NCBI GenBank assembly: GCA_030598885.1
Contig: JAUVOZ010000132.1
Coordinates: 1 to 5,730, forward strand
DNA length: 5,730 nt
Source of the DNA: Anaerolineae bacterium
Lineage (GTDB): Bacteria > Chloroflexota > Anaerolineae > Anaerolineales > E44-bin32
Direction: 5' to 3'
Both the position numbers and the translations under genes were made by a program. The notes below the pieces were generated by a model that worked only from the letters and a program-made list of their open reading frames with translations, did not search any database and was not told where the DNA came from. Within the stretch, counting starts at the first letter, position 1, and the number at the start of each line of letters is the position of its first letter. Of the stretch, positions 5,498 to 5,730 are shown one piece after another.

Positions 5498-5730
5498 TGA
5501 AATACTGGAGATATTCTGAAAAACGCCTTCCTGCTGTGCAGGCCAGAGAAGCAGCAGAGTGCCGATAAGAGATGAGTAGAATACTGTTGCAAGCGGTGAG
5601 AGCGTTGACAGGATGGCCCGGCCGATCAGGGAGTAGGCTGCCCAACTGCCCACACAGCCAAGAATAGCCAGTTCCCCTCTACCAAAATTGCCTGAGAGGA
5701 GTAAGCCGGGGCTGCCATTGCTTATGACAT
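5486..5730 (-). pseudogene. EamA/DMT-superfamily transporter fragment fused to the carbamoyltransferase remnant
   Basis: The minus-strand frame is open from the window edge and encodes a typical second EamA repeat: a loop with LLLSGNFGRGELAILGCV, then GSWAAYSLIGRAILSTLSPL (a membrane helix and the short loop after it), then ATVFYSSLIGTLLLLWPAQQ (next helix). EamA proteins are inner-membrane exporters of amino acids and other metabolites with ten helices. Here the protein would lose its last helices, because the frame runs straight into carbamoyltransferase sequence at about 5486-5497 (codons for LLDW). A GTG at 5653 could be called as a start, but family-like sequence continues upstream of it to base 5730, so it is not the real start. 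The upstream half lies outside the window. The encoded chimera is unlikely to be a working transporter or enzyme. Confidence 0.72.

Noticed and set aside
5171..5653. A 160-residue protein starting at GTG 5653 as a real gene
   Set aside because: The frame continues upstream to the window edge with family-like EamA sequence, and the product is a hybrid of two partial domains with an aberrant tail.

Overview
All recognisable genes in this window lie on the minus strand, so transcription runs from high to low coordinates. GC content is moderate, and GTG starts, strong Shine-Dalgarno sites and a lipobox signal peptide all point to a bacterium. The Ala/Pro/Glu-rich linker after the lipoprotein cysteine and the overall flavour of the proteins remind me of Chloroflexota (Anaerolineae-like). 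That placement is an impression from memory, not a measured result.

Region 1..4053 is a BMP/PnrA-type ABC importer locus, of the kind that takes up nucleosides in Bacillus (NupNOPQ), Lactococcus (BmpA-NupABC) and Treponema (PnrA). In transcription order it holds a substrate-binding lipoprotein (4053 to 3055), a fused double ATPase (2970 to 1426), a first permease (1429 to 320) and a second permease (330 to beyond base 1, cut by the window edge). The ATPase and first permease overlap by 4 nt (GTGA), and the two permeases overlap by 11 nt, so these genes look translationally coupled. A GC-rich hairpin without a U-tract separates the lipoprotein gene from the ATPase gene. It probably helps the cell make more binding protein than membrane complex.

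Region 4054..5106 holds the control elements. A FadR/FCD-type GntR regulator (4946 to 4197) lies directly upstream in the same direction. The 143-nt gap between it and the lipoprotein gene carries three closely packed dyads. A 17-nt AT-only palindrome overlaps the regulator's likely promoter. The simplest model is that the regulator senses a small molecule, perhaps the transported substrate or a catabolite, and controls both itself and the transporter.

Region 5107..5730 looks like a gene graveyard. A piece of an EamA/DMT-family membrane exporter is fused in frame to the N-terminal, carbamoyl-phosphate-binding piece of an aspartate/ornithine-type carbamoyltransferase. That reading is then lost at a 7-A run, and a third unrecognised C-terminal coding fragment follows. 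The junction falls within a short LLDW-coding stretch. The decayed carbamoyltransferase beside a nucleoside-type importer suggests, but does not prove, a past purine or pyrimidine catabolic cluster.

I see no clear undescribed system here. The most interesting points are the mosaic remnant and the regulatory dyads.
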